Shown here piece by piece: positions 47,782 to 60,622 of a DNA stretch of 64,000 nucleotides; position 1 is the first letter of the stretch; each line of letters opens with the position of its first letter. The notes beneath the pieces were generated by a model. The model saw nothing but the letters and a program-made list of their open reading frames with translations. It was not told the DNA's origin and did not search any database. Both the position numbers and the translations under genes were made by a program. Where the stretch lies: NCBI RefSeq assembly GCF_043641665.1, contig NC_092198.1, positions 5,516,501 through 5,580,500 of the forward strand. Reading direction: 5' to 3'. Origin of the DNA: Enoplosus armatus (taxonomy: Eukaryota; Chordata; Actinopteri; Centrarchiformes; Enoplosidae).

Positions 47782-50700
47782 CTGGTCAAACTGTATATTT
47801 TTCATGAGAGATACGGTTGAATTAAAGAGGCCATCCTGCCACAATCAAAAGCTGCTACACTGACAGAGTGAAAGGAGGAGCAGCTGGGGTTGACTGTTAC
47901 ACCGAGTAGTTCATACAACAGCATATAAAGCTCCGTTTACACAGATCAGTGAGTCTTATATTATTATTATTTTCTGACGCAGATGTACGCATAAAAACAC
48001 ATTACAACACATCTGAGTCACATACCCAGAAATCTCTAGATTGGATTTTTATTTTTTTAATTGAAACCTGAAAATTAGAGGCTACTGTTATATAACCGAT
48101 CATTTAGACCGAACGTGGATATTTGGATGAAAACAGATGAAACACAACTCATTCCCTTTAATCCTATTCCTAATCTAGCTCAGAATGCAGCAATAAATCA
48201 TGTTAGAGAACCAGTGACGCAGGATTTTGCTCTGATCCTCTCAATTGTTTGATACCTTAACTGCAATCAGATTTGAGCAGACTATTGTAATGTGTTCCAA
48301 CCATATGTCTACACAATCGGTACATGTTTCTACTCCTGACAGCATGTTTGCCTGCCACCCACATTAGATGTCATTATGTAAAAAGGATTATAATGGGTGT
48401 TAGGCTTGGCCCTTAAAGCACAAAGCAGCCACATCCACGCAGCCTTTGTCATCGCCTCGTTCATATCACCTTTCTAACAAGACGACATTAAGCTACTGTG
48501 GAGGAGACGGAAAGCAATCAGACTGGTTAGTCACTTCCACTGGGAGGGATGAGGGATGAGGGATGGATGGGTGATGGTGAGGATTTATGTTCACACGCAG
48601 AATCCATAACGTGAGCTTTAACTCTGCAGAGTATTCATATGCACTCTAAAATGCAGAGGATCAATTTAGGTGACTTACACGCCTGTCATAACTGAGATCA
48701 ATCAACCGGTCGATCGTGTAATTTCTGTACAAATGGAGTCATCACGTTTCATTGAGCACCACAGTACGATGACACAATAACACAAGCACTCGTAGAATGC
48801 TATGAGCCAGTTATCTAAGAACTGCTGCTGAGTGATCCACCTTGAAATGGGTCTATTACTGCAGATGTGTGTCATCAATCAAGCTGTAATGTCTTCCAAT
48901 AGTGTAGGCAGCCTGCACAGAATCTAACCTTTAAGTCTTACATTAAAGTTTTCTCATCCTGGCCTGTCAGATTTATCCCAAAAATCCAACTTTAAAGCTT
49001 ATTATTTTCCCAATTAACCCCAACAAATTGTTATATATTAGATATTCAGTGTGTACCAATGTCTCAAAACCCTTTTCCTCTCTAGCTGACTTCTTACAGC
49101 TTTAATCAATTATTCAGGCTGCCAGTAACAATTATTTTTAACAATTATATTATAAATTAATATTCATGTTAAATATCAGAAAGTAGTGAAAAATATCCAA
49201 GCTGACATATTCAAATATCTTGTTTTGTCCGATCAACAGTCCAAAACTCAAAAATATTCAGTATCAATATAATAGAGAAAATCAAGAAAACCAGCCAGTA
49301 TTCACATTTAAGAAGCTAAGAAACAGTAAAGTGTGGGCATTTTTGCTTTAAATATGACAAGCAAAATGCTGTCAATCAACCCAACCAATCTATTAATCGG
49401 CTAATCGTAAAATAATCCATATAATGACCTGAACCCCAACTGAAACCCCAATTTAAAAGTAAGCAGACATGACAGAACTGTGGACACACATTGACAGAGC
49501 TGTGTAATAGGATCCTGTGAATTTACATCTATTATGAAAAGACAAAATTCACAATAATGACTTGTCTTTAAATGAAATACTTGAAAGAGATAGATCACAT
49601 TACAGCTACAGTAAGGCACTACGGGGTCAAAGAAACTGGAGTATGTTGTTCGACAATCTCTGGAGAAATAACACAGAAAAGCAGAAAATCCTGAATTTCA
49701 GCCCACCCTGCCAGTCCTGGGAAATAATGTAATGCTACTGAACTGGTGATCCTCCCTGTGACTCCCTTTGCTTTTTGTTGCCAGTGTGCGGTCCTGTGAC
49801 GTCTATTACTTCATCAGTGGCGCCCTGTCAGCGTTGGCTAACCACTCAAACATGATCTAATGCAGCTAAAGTGAGCTTGCATCTTCGCTCCTCCACTCCG
49901 TTTTGATTCCCGCAGGCTACTGACGTGCTCCACAGAACACAATGTGCAACACTGTACTGTACTACGAGCCGAGATGCCATGGGAAACGGTTGAATAAATA
50001 TATAGGCTACGAGGAGTGATGATATACTAGCGGAAAAAAACTTCACTTCATATTCCTCCCTCTTCCTATTATGCCTCCTATTTTTCTATTTTTATACTCC
50101 TCCATCATCCACCCCTCTCCTACCCTTCTTACCCCTCCTCCACCTCTTCAGTATCTCCATTCAGCCATTTTGTAACAGTCAAACCATCATGTGAGCCTGT
50201 TTGGGCAGGACCAAACTGGTGGTGGATGGGACATATGACTGGTCACAGTTTTACCCACACAGTCAACAGCTCAAACAACTCCAAACACCAACATCTCGAG
50301 GCCCCGAGGAGCCTCTACACTCTCCATGGGGATATGATGTTACGCTGGAAACAGCTGGTGAACCGCTGGTCCGATGAATGGCCAGGGGTTTGTCATGGCG
50401 CTTTCCACCCCAGAGCCAGCCGTGTTAAGGAGAGTCAAGTGTGTAATACACAACTCTGTGGAATGGTGCAGGCCTGGAGGGGGGGGGTGGTATGCTAATG
50501 TAATTTCAGTTTCAATCCCGCTGCTACAGTCATTACGTATTCATGAGAGTTTGTTAGGGGATTTTTGATCTCTGAAAATGTGGAAATAGCGGGCCCGCAC
50601 ACAGTCAGATAGAAAAGAAGTGGATTCTGGGATTCTAAAATGCAATTTATTAAACGTTTTTGAATTCAATATTATCTCGAATTTATATCACAATGAATTG

Positions 50701-52101
50701 TCTATGGGAATGCTTTAAAAAATATCATTAAACAACACAAAAGTCAAGAGATGGAGAAGACGAAACCGAAGAAAAACCAACATGGCCCAAGTCAGACCCT
50801 GGACCCAGAGAACCTGGTGGGAGACACTGACTTTAAGCTAACTGGTAGGTTGAACGTCTTGTCGGAAGAATAGTCATTCGTTGTCGTAGCTATTCTTTGA
50901 TTAAATCATATTGGACTCAGATTAAGGATTCAGTCAATTTAAGTCAGTAAGAGATCCACAATTTTGGCAATTTTATACATTTTGTTAATCATCCTGCCAT
51001 AAAATGAAACTACTGAATTTCATTTCTAAAATTTCAAGCAGACATCATTAGTCCTTTTTCACAGAAGACATTTTAACTTGTCATAGTGGCAAAAGATTAC
51101 AGGTATTAATAATATCACATTCCCACAGATGTAAATCATCTTTTATTAAATGGCAAATATCAGCTATGTTCTGAGACTGAAAACTACTAGTCTCAGTGTA
51201 TAGACTTGTGAAAAAACTGGGGAATATTATTTTAAATGATAATATTTCAAATGACCCTGTTTGTTTACTTTACATGCGATTTTGCATATTTCTGCATATT
51301 TTTGTCTAATCTCCAGACTGTCAGCCTTTGAAGGAATAAGAAAAACAGCCTTGACCTTAGTTTCACCTCCATACATTTCGGAGATTATCCAGCTTGTTTT
51401 GAATCAGATCAAGATTGCCGTGATATTAAATATTAATACGGCCTAGTCCAATGAAGTGCATCCGAGGGTGGCTGTATGTACCTTCCTAATGCTAAAGTAA
51501 TTCGTTTTTAATGAGGGCTCCGAGTCAGCTGCTAAGATGCTGTGACTGATGAATTGCTGACAAAGAAGCCCACCGTGGCCAACTGGTCTGTGTTGATTTG
51601 CGCTTTTATAAATACCTCCCCGTCACCTCTCTTCCCGTCACCTCCCCCTCCCTCCTTCAGCCCCTTTTCCTCCTGCATTTTCTCTCCCCCCTTTATCCTC
51701 CTTTCTCCTCTGCTGCCATTCCAATTCTCCAAATTTCCATGCTCGGCGCCATGGTGACGAGTGATGCATCACCAGGGAGGAGGAGGAGGAGGAGGATGAG
51801 GAGGAGGAGGAAGAGGGAGGAGAGCAGGGTTCGAGGAGGTCAGGGTGCGGGGCGGAGGGGACCACCTCCCGGGAGGCAAGAAAGCCTCTGCTCCCTTTGT
51901 TAACAGCACAATTGGGACTGTTTCCTGGGCAACGGGTGAGCCCTGCGTAGGGGGAGGGGGAGGACAAAAGAGATGGGTGAGGGGGGGTTGAGAGAGTGGG
52001 GGAGAGAGAGAGGAGGGATGGGTCGATCCGAGTCAGCCGTGTCATTCACAACTAAGAAATGCTGACAATGTGTAATGTCCGTGTACACACACACACACAC
52101 A

Positions 52102-52141
<40 letters not shown>

Positions 52142-52287
52142 GAAGGGTTGTTGTGGACCAGCGACTTGCTCTCTGGATGTGCTTCTCTTTCAGTCCACTG
52201 CCAATAAACACGGTGTTGGACATTAAATAAAACAAGAGGCTCTTTTAAAGCCTGGGTCACGCTGGGTAGGATTTATCAGACCATGTA

Positions 52288-52351
<64 letters not shown>

Positions 52352-52475
52352 AGCTGGGATACATCTTTACTAGCTAACACGATAAGCATGTTAATGTACC
52401 TTTTAGTTCACTGCAGCACATTTTAACAAACAGATTCTGCAGCCATCAGAGAGCTTTATCAGCATTTTACAGAAA

Positions 52476-52524
<49 letters not shown>

Positions 52525-55500
52525 CACCTCTCCTTTACAAATCCATTCACACAGCCTGGGTGGAGTATCTGGGTTATTCTACGCAGCAGCTGTAACATGA
52601 CACAGTTTGTCTGAATGTGTTGTAAACCTGAGACAAGAGGCTGATTTAACGACCTGAAAGGAGGAGGAAATGAGTGGAAGTGGGACTGAGCAGATTAAAA
52701 ACAGACCACTGATTAGTCTCTGTGTCACTGCACACCCGTCACACAAAACAAAACGCGACAAATACCACGAAAAAGCTGAAATCAAGATGACCAAGAAAAG
52801 ACTTGAATGAATGTCTTGAATGAATGTCAAATTACTACCGAGGATGGGCTTTGTGCCTACACAGGCAGAACAACCTGGTCACAAAATAAGACATATCATT
52901 GTCACTGAATTTCCACCAAGACAACATTCGCCTTTTCTTTTTTTATCGTGCAGTCATTAAAAATGATTTGCTGGCTTGGCTTTGGCTTCATGTAAACAAA
53001 CCCCTCTTATAAATCTAATTGAATTAACATCTTCAGTTGGCCTGGGCCCTCGCTTCTCCCATCTGGCCTTGACGAAACGTTCAAGCACTCCCTGTTCTCA
53101 TTACTTTTACCATAAACAGTCACGTGCCTCCAACCTGAAAATCACTTCCATCAACCAGTCTCTCCTCCTCATGAGGGCATCACTTCTTTGTCCTGCTAAA
53201 TACCTGAGAAGCCTACCAGATGAGAAAAAGGAGCCATTTTTCCTTTTAACATAGGTATTGTAAGATATCTGCATTTTAAGATTTAGTATCTCATTCTGTT
53301 CTTTGTAGCAGGATATGTAAATCCAGTAAATTTGCATTGGTAGTGTGGTTAGCAGCGCATTTCTCATACAGCCAACAGTTATCTGTCAACACATAAAGCG
53401 CCATCCTTAGATGTAAAACAATATTGTAAACATCACTACACGGTAGTTGTTAGAAATATTATTTCCCAAAAAGACAAAGTAACGGGACGGTTTATAAAAA
53501 TATCATGAGAGTTTCCCTCTACTTTACATCAAAAAAATCCTTAAAGGATGTGTAGCGGAGAAGTACCTCCATTAAAGAAAGAGCAGTCTTGATATCATAC
53601 TGTACATCATCACCAAATGCCATCTGCTTCGGATGCCAAGGACAGTTTCTAATGGATTTACTGCGATGAACCCACGCGGCTTTACATTCATCCTGTAGCT
53701 ACAGTGAGTATCTATCTCCAAAAAAGGGGATTTCAGCGCGTTTCTTTTTTGTCTTTTTATAATGCCAGTCAAATCCGCCACGCTCCCACTTATCTCATGT
53801 GAGAGTGGCATAGTATCATTGTGGCACAGAAATAGCCGATTCCCAGCCCTGAGGCCGCTGTCCCACTTCAGCTGCGAGGTCATTCAGCGGTCAGCGATGA
53901 CTGACTGAGCGAGGATAAACACCAAAACAGAAAATCCTGATTTTAGAAATCATCTTGTTTGTCTCGTTTCCTGTTCAGACAGCCATAAAATATGTATTTG
54001 GGCAATAAAGTAAAAAAAAAACCTGTCTTTTGTCTGTGTGTAAATCCAGTCTGCTAATGTGGTTTGCGGCTCATTTCCCATACACCACAGTGTGCGCCAG
54101 CCTCAGATGAAATATGGTAAAGTGAACATCACTAGTACCATAGTTTTAAAACGTTAATATTACCGATATATCGCACAAGATAAAGCAACAGGGAAGTTAT
54201 TAACGATATCATGATAAATTGCGCTCACTTTCCCAAAAAACAAAAACCTTGAAAAGACCTTGAAAAGCGAGACAAGAAAAAAAGAAATCGAGAAAGACCA
54301 TTTCAGGGGGTTTGGACAAAAACTGCAAGAACGGCAGGCGTTGGTTCTCATCCAACTCCCAGTTTCTCCACGGTGCAAGGCATTCATCATCATTATCATG
54401 GCTATTCAGCGGACCTAATTCCCTTTAAAATCAACTGTCAATTCTCATTTGGCTGCCCTCAACATCTTATAGGCTTTGAATTCTCCCATGAGCTGGATCT
54501 GGGGCGAGTTATCTGGAAAACAAGAGCCAAACAGAGGCGTAGTCTCCCTTATTTGGAACCTATTGGGTTACCGTGTGTTTTCCAAACCCAACGAACATTT
54601 CTGAGCACTAAAAGAGACTTAATTGTGGATCCATGACCAATCAAAGTGAACACCGTCTAAACCAGGAGTGCCTCTCTCTCTGTTCCCTTCAACCCACACA
54701 CTGTGGCATTTGGTGTAAAAAGCTAACCTGGCCTCAGAACAACACAGCACTGAGTTATAACAGAAACCACATACATCTATCTGCTTTACACATTAAAATT
54801 CAAAGCATCAAAAATCACTATGTGAAGATCTTAGGAAACAAAAAACATGGCAGAGTGACTAAACCCAGAAGATGAGAGTGAATTTTTCAACAATGACAAG
54901 AAAGGACACAGCGCGAGTGTTAGCAGGCAGGCGAGGCGGGAGAGGTGGGAGTGTTTGCATCTTTTGCATCCAAATGCGAGTGCAGCTGTGATGTGGTTCG
55001 ATGTGATGCGATGCTGTGTGCTCCCACAGTCGGGCATGTTCAGAGGTTACATAACCCGGGATTTCCATGGCACACAACTCCTCCCGCCCTCCATCTCTCT
55101 CGCACTCAAAAGAGTCTACGCTGAGTACAGCGAAGTGGAGCAGGCACAGATGGTCGGCAGGGCTCCACTCATGGACATCATTGCGGCGCCGGGCAGGGCG
55201 GGGTGGGTGTCGAGGGGTAAAAGTGATAGAGGGCAGGGGAGCCAATGGGACATGACGCAGAGAATGGATAGACTGAGGGAAATATAGATGGATGGACTAA
55301 TATACACACACACACACACACACACACAGATAGGCAGATAGGTTCAGTCAACAGAGCATCCAGTCTAATGTTTTGGTGCAGTTGGGCCAGTAATTGCTCG
55401 ATAGATTGAGCTTCCAGAGGGATCAGCCTACATAAAGGATGGGATTAACTTAACGAGGTGATGCATCTGCTCCATGATTGTGTTTAAATGCCTAACTCAC

Positions 55501-57493
55501 CATTTCAAAAGAGGATAGCACAGCCACAACAGTCAGATGTTGCGGCTGGTAAATCTATAGATAATCTAAGGGGTGGAAACAATAAAACATGGATTTAACA
55601 TTAGAATCTGAGCTTTAATCCAGCTGAACCAAACAGAGAACAGTTTGGCATCTTCACTCCCAGACTTGACTAACTCAAAAGCCTGTTATGTAAAATGGCT
55701 TTGGTGCAAAACAAATGATGTGAAGAGTCCCTACATGTTGTGATGAAATCGCTGTCTGTCAACATGCCAGATGTGCAGCCAAAAACCATTTTAGGACAAC
55801 ACACCCTGTTAAATCAGTGGCGTTTAATAATGCACTGTTCTCATGGCCCCCAGGGACAAGTATTAAAACTTAATTTTCTGCTTAATGTTTTGGTAATACA
55901 CTCCCAGTCCCTGGAGCTAAAGGAGCCAAATTAAAAGTAGGCTAGCACTTTGATATTACCAACTCTCAGCACATACCCAGTTAGCCGTGGTGATAACTAT
56001 CTAGGCTACTGATGTCCATGGGGCAGGCAGTGCAGCAGACACACACTGAACCACTTATCAACATGTGAGGAAGACTAATTATATCACACACCCCTGTCCT
56101 GACCTGACAATACATACATGTAAATAGGAATGCTGTCTGTGTGCCTCACTCTTGTTTGTAAAAAATATGTGTGTCAATTTCACTTCACAACAGACAAAAA
56201 AAGATTGAAATGACCAGAAAATGCTCAGAAAAGGTTAGAGACAGGAACAAAGTGGGAGGGATATCAAAAACAAAAATTAAAAGTACATGATTTTCCATAT
56301 AAACCTTGATATCTCCGGAAGATGAATTTTTGAGGCACTTTTGAACAAAACCCAATACGTTTTTGACCATCTTCTAAGACAACGGTGATACGGACATTTC
56401 CTAAATGTATGCCAGGTGAAAGCCCATTTTATACAGGCCCTTACCTGTTTGTATTCCCAAAAATCTAAGTAAGCTAAAATCAATATCCAGCAGAAAATTT
56501 ACTCTTTAATCCGATACGAATTAGTTGTGTTCAATTCAAGGTTCATGATCCATATCAGGGAGTTGTGAAACATTGTCCATCACAATTTCTCAGAACCCAA
56601 GGTGACATATTCAAATGTCAATCCAAAGATATTTTATTCTATTCTATTCTATTATTATAATAATATTTGTCAATTCATCTTTTGTCTATGAACTGACCGA
56701 TTGATTGATTGGCTAATAGTTTCAGCTCTAGAAAGAACCAGGGGAAAATGCTCAGAAAAGGTCAGCGTCAGGAAGAAAGAGAATAAAACATAAAAGGTCA
56801 CAGTGTAAAATATAAGATGTAATATGCTATTTTCCATATAAACCTTGCTCGGTTTTGAGGGGGATATACAGACAACTGCTACACAACTGGCTAGCACTTC
56901 TGAATGACACACAGCACATTGTGAATAAGAGAAAAGAATTGCTCAAAACAGAATGGACCTGAAATCCTCTCTGCCTTTAACCATATATCACTCAAATATA
57001 AAACTCACTCAAATTCTTTTTTTAACCATTAGTATGATAAAAGGCCTAATGTTTCCCAGATATTCCCCTTCCACGGAATAGGTGTGGCAGATCACAAAGC
57101 TGCTATGTTTCAGTGAGTCCTGCTATGGTCTCAATGGTCTGTTATAGTATTTCAAAAGGTTCCGTGGAACAAAAATATCAGCACAATATATCCGCAAATA
57201 TCTGTACTCTCCCTCCCAACCTCATTTTGGAGTAACACAAACTGGAGCGTTAAAGCTTATCACATCTTTCACATGTCAGCGGTGTACTGTACCTCCATGG
57301 CGAGGGCGGCAGTCTGCTGGTCGTAATGGTTCAGTATGTTGGGCATGAAGGTGGAGTTGTAGGGCAGCCCCTGGCACATGCGCAGGGTGATGGGCTCACA
57401 GGTGAACATGCTGTGACTCCCTGCCGCCGCATCCATGGGGATGGCTACGCACGCTGTCAACATGGACACCGACAGCACCCACAGGAGATCCAT
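40114..57493 (-). CDS. fzd3: Frizzled-3 Wnt receptor, complete, 8 coding exons
   Basis: Seven-pass Wnt receptor; family roles are planar cell polarity and axon guidance through Dishevelled. Coding exons in transcript order: 57493-57293, 46777-46581, 45908-45446, 45346-45047, 44945-44694, 42031-41883, 40730-40476, 40372-40114. All introns are GT-AG and the phases join: 2076 nt, 691 residues plus stop. Human FZD3 is 666. Start chosen: ATG at 57493-57491 with G at -3 and +4, followed by a hydrophobic signal peptide ([17 protein letters not shown]). An in-frame upstream ATG (57571) has C at -3 and would place 26 residues before the signal. FZD3 rather than FZD6 is indicated by [20 protein letters not shown] and the tail ending [10 protein letters not shown]. 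It is tail-to-tail with cdc42bpa and head-to-head with fbxo16. Confidence 0.95.
41883..42031 (-). CDS. fzd3: fzd3 exon 6: TM7 and Dishevelled-binding KTxxxW motif
   Basis: 49 codons plus two bases. TM7 is within [19 protein letters not shown]. The motif KTCFEW follows directly, the conserved Dishevelled PDZ-binding sequence of frizzleds. The exon ends HGKRRK + GA, with donor gtacgt. Confidence 0.95.
42032..44693 (-). other. fzd3: fzd3 intron between exons 5 and 6
   Basis: 2.66 kb with a G homopolymer (43417-43433) and short CA tracts. No additional exon was recognised. Confidence 0.6.
44694..45908 (-). CDS. fzd3: fzd3 exons 3-5: linker and transmembrane helices 1-6
   Basis: Exon 45908-45446 (154 codons) carries [14 protein letters not shown], the extracellular linker Cys residues ([10 protein letters not shown]), TM1 ([18 protein letters not shown]) and TM2 ([16 protein letters not shown]). 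Exon 45346-45047 (100 codons) carries TM3, TM4 (with [16 protein letters not shown] between them) and the start of TM5. Exon 44945-44694 (84 codons) completes TM5 and holds intracellular loop 3 ([19 protein letters not shown]) and TM6. Introns are short: 99 nt (45346/45446) and 101 nt (44945/45047). Confidence 0.95.
46581..46777 (-). CDS. fzd3: fzd3 exon 2: C-terminal half of the Wnt-binding CRD
   Basis: Begins [19 protein letters not shown], continues [20 protein letters not shown], and ends [15 protein letters not shown] with a split AG|G arginine. The Cys spacing matches the frizzled CRD fold that cradles the Wnt lipid. Confidence 0.95.
49080..49440. repeat. Dispersed repeat copy in fzd3 intron 1
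   Basis: Contains AGCTGACATATTCAAATATC, GTCCGATCAACAGTCCAAAA and CACATTTAAGAAGCT, ending in a region rich in ATTAATCGGCTAATCG. A related copy (AGGTGACATATTCAAATGTC ... GATTGATTGGCTAATAG) is at 56595-56725, on the same strand. Type unassigned. Confidence 0.55.
51769..51830 (+). repeat. GGA-rich purine tract
   Basis: (GGA)n with minor interruptions (GGATGAGGA) in fzd3 intron 1, downstream of a pyrimidine-rich stretch (51620-51730). Confidence 0.9.
52083..52139 (+). repeat. Compound (AC)n(TC)n microsatellite
   Basis: AC units followed by TC units in fzd3 intron 1. Related tracts nearby are (TG)n at 52291-52348 and (TC)n(AC)n at 52478-52521. Confidence 0.95.
53286..54250. repeat. Pair of diverged direct repeats in fzd3 intron 1
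   Basis: 53310-53535 and 54038-54250 share an ordered set of blocks: GTAAATCCAGT, a GTGGTTxGC block, CATTTC with CATAC, GAAATATGGTAAA-like text, AACATCACTA, ATATTAC-like text, and TATCATGA. Identity is modest. Probably two old insertions or a local duplication. Confidence 0.45.
56212..56850. repeat. Diverged direct repeats in fzd3 intron 1
   Basis: Two copies of AAAATGCTCAGAAAAGGT...CAGGAA...TTTTCCATATAAACCTTG, at about 56218-56310 and 56747-56848, lie about 530 bp apart in the same orientation. Between them is a copy of the 49080-type repeat (56595-56725). Probably pieces of a dispersed element. Confidence 0.55.
57293..57493 (-). CDS. fzd3: fzd3 first coding exon: signal peptide and N-terminal half of the CRD
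   Basis: Encodes 67 residues: a signal peptide (about 1-24), then the start of the cysteine-rich domain with [11 protein letters not shown] and [20 protein letters not shown]. It ends in ALAME with donor gtacag. N-glycosylation sequon NST is visible. The CRD is completed 10.5 kb away in the exon 46777-46581. Confidence 0.94.
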
Positions 57494-57904
57494 GACTGGT
57501 CCGTACAGTAGGAAAGAAGAAAGACCCAGGGGGCGGCTGGTTAGGAAAGAGGGGTTGAGCCACGTCAGCATCTGGCTCACTCACCAGGAAAGTGAAAACG
57601 CAAGGCTTAAGGAGCGTCCAGGACTGTCTGGTAGTCTCCTCTTCAGCTCACAGGGAAACAGCCTGGGAGCGTAATCCGACAAGGCCATGGCTGAAGCTGG
57701 CTGCATCCATCACTGAGGGGATTCCAGTCAGCAGCAGCGTGTCACAAGACCTCCATCACCTGAGAGATGCTGTGGTCCTTTAAGATGCTGCTGCTGTGAC
57801 CGAACGGCTCACACTCCTCCCTCTCCTGCCTCGACGGATGGCGATGACGCTTCGGAGAAAATATCGATGACAACCACTGACAAAGATGATGTTCGGCTTG
57901 CAAT
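57494..57904 (-). other. fzd3: fzd3 5' UTR part of the first coding exon
   Basis: Upstream of the ATG the minus strand runs to an acceptor, tttttcag (57905-57912), preceded by an A/T-rich pyrimidine run. No other strong boundary is seen between it and the start codon. The upstream in-frame ATG at 57571-57569 lies inside it. Confidence 0.5.
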
Positions 57905-58995
57905 CTGAAAAAATAAAACACACAATTTTAAAACATACATTTGGTATCAGGACACCAGTAGCAGGTTACTAATCTCTAGTATGTCTTGAAAATGGCAATC
58001 CAGGTTTTTAAAAAAAAAATGAAAATTAGACTAATTACAGACACACAAAAGACTGTTTCAAGAGGGTTGGTAATTGCTTTTCAGGTCACTAACTGTGGTG
58101 GGCGGGTTGTAGATGAATGATGAACATTATCATACAGCCAATATATCATGCTAGAGACTAAGAATAACAGCAAAACATTCACATACAGGGCAAATATCAG
58201 AGTCATTACTATATTTAAACGTTTACGTGGGTATTTACATCTTTTTTTATGGCAGTTTATTGAAGAGACTTCTTATAATTTGAGGCATGTTAATATTTCT
58301 GGTAACCTTTTGGTGTAATTTTAGTGGTGAAACCTTAATTTGTAAATGAACTACAGTTCAGAAACAGTTAATGCGATTATTTCAGCCTCTTTTTTTTTCC
58401 AATTTAGCCATTTATTTTCACAACGGAAATTGATACATTCACAAGACGGCACACACCCATAATAACCCAATACCTTTCTATTCACTGACACGCAAAACAC
58501 AAATAATACTTTATTTTTACACCTGTGTCTACCTGTCTAAATGTCAAACAAGCCCCGCTGTCTTTTAAAGGTTTAAAAAGGTAAATGCGACATTAGAGCG
58601 TCCGTTAGCCTACCTGAGCGTCAGTGTTAACGGGCTCCTCCTATAGCTCCTAGCAGGGAATTCAGAAATTAATTGCTCCTCTTAAATGTGAGTGTAGCTA
58701 ACTAACGTAACCGGGTCGCGGTTGTGCGTTTGTCTCTGCCCCGCCGCAAGTGACTCACTACAGAAACATGGCTGGATAAAAAACAGATAGAAATGTCAAG
58801 CAACGCAGCCGGAGACAAAAGATGACGGTTAGTTCATCCTAAATGGTAGTAACCGTGGCATATGTAGCCTGGGCGCCGGTGTTATAATTCACCGCACCGA
58901 GCCGGGCGGCAACGGTAGGGATCGTTCAAGAGGAACACTCCGGTTATAACGTTGCAGCTATGTAAGCTAACCTGGTTAATTTAAGGCAACTTTAC

Positions 58996-59250
58996 CTGAA
59001 TGTTGTGCCGAAAATTCACGTGTAGTGACGGGGTCTCCGCCGCTCCTCGAGTTGGTAACAATGAGTGAGTGTCCCTCTACCAAGCACCCTCCTGTCCTCC
59101 TCCTCCTCTGTCCTCCTCCTCCTCCTCCTCCCCCCTTCCGTGTCCCTCCTCTCTGCCGAGCGTCAAGGGCGCAAGTTTTTAAAAATGGCTTCCAGTCAAA
59201 ACTACCAAAATAAAAGCCTCATCGACGAACCCTCCGGAGGCCGTGATTAA
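58996..59250 (-). promoter_or_regulatory. fzd3: Probable non-coding first exon and promoter of fzd3
   Basis: A minus-strand donor CATTCAG|gtaaag at 58996/58995 fits the acceptor at 57912-57905. The segment upstream on that strand is locally CpG-containing, and a run of CCT trinucleotides (59092-59131 on +) lies in it. The transcription start cannot be read from sequence, so the outer boundary is approximate. Confidence 0.35.
59092..59131 (+). repeat. CCT trinucleotide run near fzd3 5' end
   Basis: CTCCTCCTCCTCTGTCCTCC-type repeat, polypurine on the fzd3 sense strand, in the probable first exon or promoter. Confidence 0.85.
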
Positions 59251-60622
59251 AATGGATGTGCAGAAGACACAAGAGCCACAAAACCCAGCACAAAACACAC
59301 TTATGCTGCTCTAAAATCTACTCCACTAAATTTCAGAGGTAAATATTGTACTTTTCACGCTTTTACATTAATTAGTCAGTTATAGCTACTAGTTATTTTT
59401 CAGATTAACGTTACATTATAACATAATAAGTTTATGAAAGTGCACAGTGCATTGGCATACCTTAAACTACCTACGTATGCTATAAAAAAAGTAGTTAAAT
59501 TAACTCCACCTCAACCAGCTACAACAGTAAAATGGTACTTAATATGAACTGATGCATCAGTATTGACACTGTAGTAATGTTAATAAATAATCACTTGCAG
59601 GGAATATTTTCTTGCTAAACAAGTACTTTTACTTTGATACTTTACGTACATTTTGTTGATACATATGTATATGTACTTTTGCTGTCAGTGATCATAAATG
59701 CGAAATATAGCAGATGAATATAAATCCGAATGACTATTATGTGTTATATAATATGTTGATATGGTGATGTATAACAAAAAGACAAGTTAAATGCTGTCTG
59801 AAAAATGTTTACAAAATTATTTTGAAGGCCCGCTGGCTAGTTTCCGGTCATGCTCAGTGTGTGTCTAGTCTAACTTGACTCGGCTCTCCCTCTTTCTTCA
59901 CAGCAGGTTTTCTGTCTTCGTTGCGCGCGACCGCCCATCCGAGGACGAGCAGGCTTTCTGCTTTTGAATGAAAAACTTCTCCGACTGGTGGGAGTGTTTC
60001 AGCTGGTCGCCTGCAAAGTAGGCACGAACTGTTTTATCAGTTTTATCAGCAGCGGTTTTAATTTAACTCACACAACAGGCGTATTATCGCACAGAACAAT
60101 ACTGAGCCAACGCCTACATTAGTTACCCAAGTCAGTTACACACAGTTATACTACTACTACTATTACTCCTGCTACAAATAATAATGATAATTGAATCTTG
60201 AATGCTTACTTGTCACATATATTTCATGTTTTAGAATATAAATAGCTTATATTTGATCAATTACAAGGTTGCACTCATGTTTTTTTATGTTATCAATAGT
60301 GCACAAGATAATTATATATTTCCAGTGTAAAAATGATATTCCAAACTTATATCTACATGTACAAAGCACACAAATGGCTGCAAACATGTACTGTAAAACA
60401 TATTTCTTTGCAGAACCAGTGTATCAGAGGCAGATTGTCTTTACAGCAGTTGCAGCGTCAGGCCTTCTGCACTACATTTGTCATCATTAGTGCCATTGAG
60501 CCTGCACACTGCTCACACTCCACTGTGGTTTGCTTTGCTTTTGCCCCCCTCCCTGTGTGTGACAAGCTGTGACAGCCAGTCCATGTAAGGAGAGTACACT
60601 CACTGTTACTATGGAAACAAGT
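59251..60622. promoter_or_regulatory. Intergenic region between divergent fzd3 and fbxo16
   Basis: About 1.4 kb, mostly A/T-rich. A short CpG-rich patch (59916-59955, with GCGCGCGACCG) might be promoter sequence. No TATA box or factor site can be assigned with confidence. Confidence 0.35.

Larger units (their letters stand above)
46778..57292 (-). other. fzd3: 10.5-kb first coding intron of fzd3
   Basis: Splits the CRD. Contains microsatellites (47053-47081, 47741-47777, 52083-52521, 55303-55328), the GGA tract and the dispersed repeats listed separately. No further gene was recognised on either strand. Confidence 0.65.

Noticed and set aside
58600..58625. Alternative fzd3 first-exon donor (CGCTCAG|gtaggc on the - strand)
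   Set aside because: A plausible donor, but nothing distinguishes it from the one at 58996. Left as an unproven alternative.
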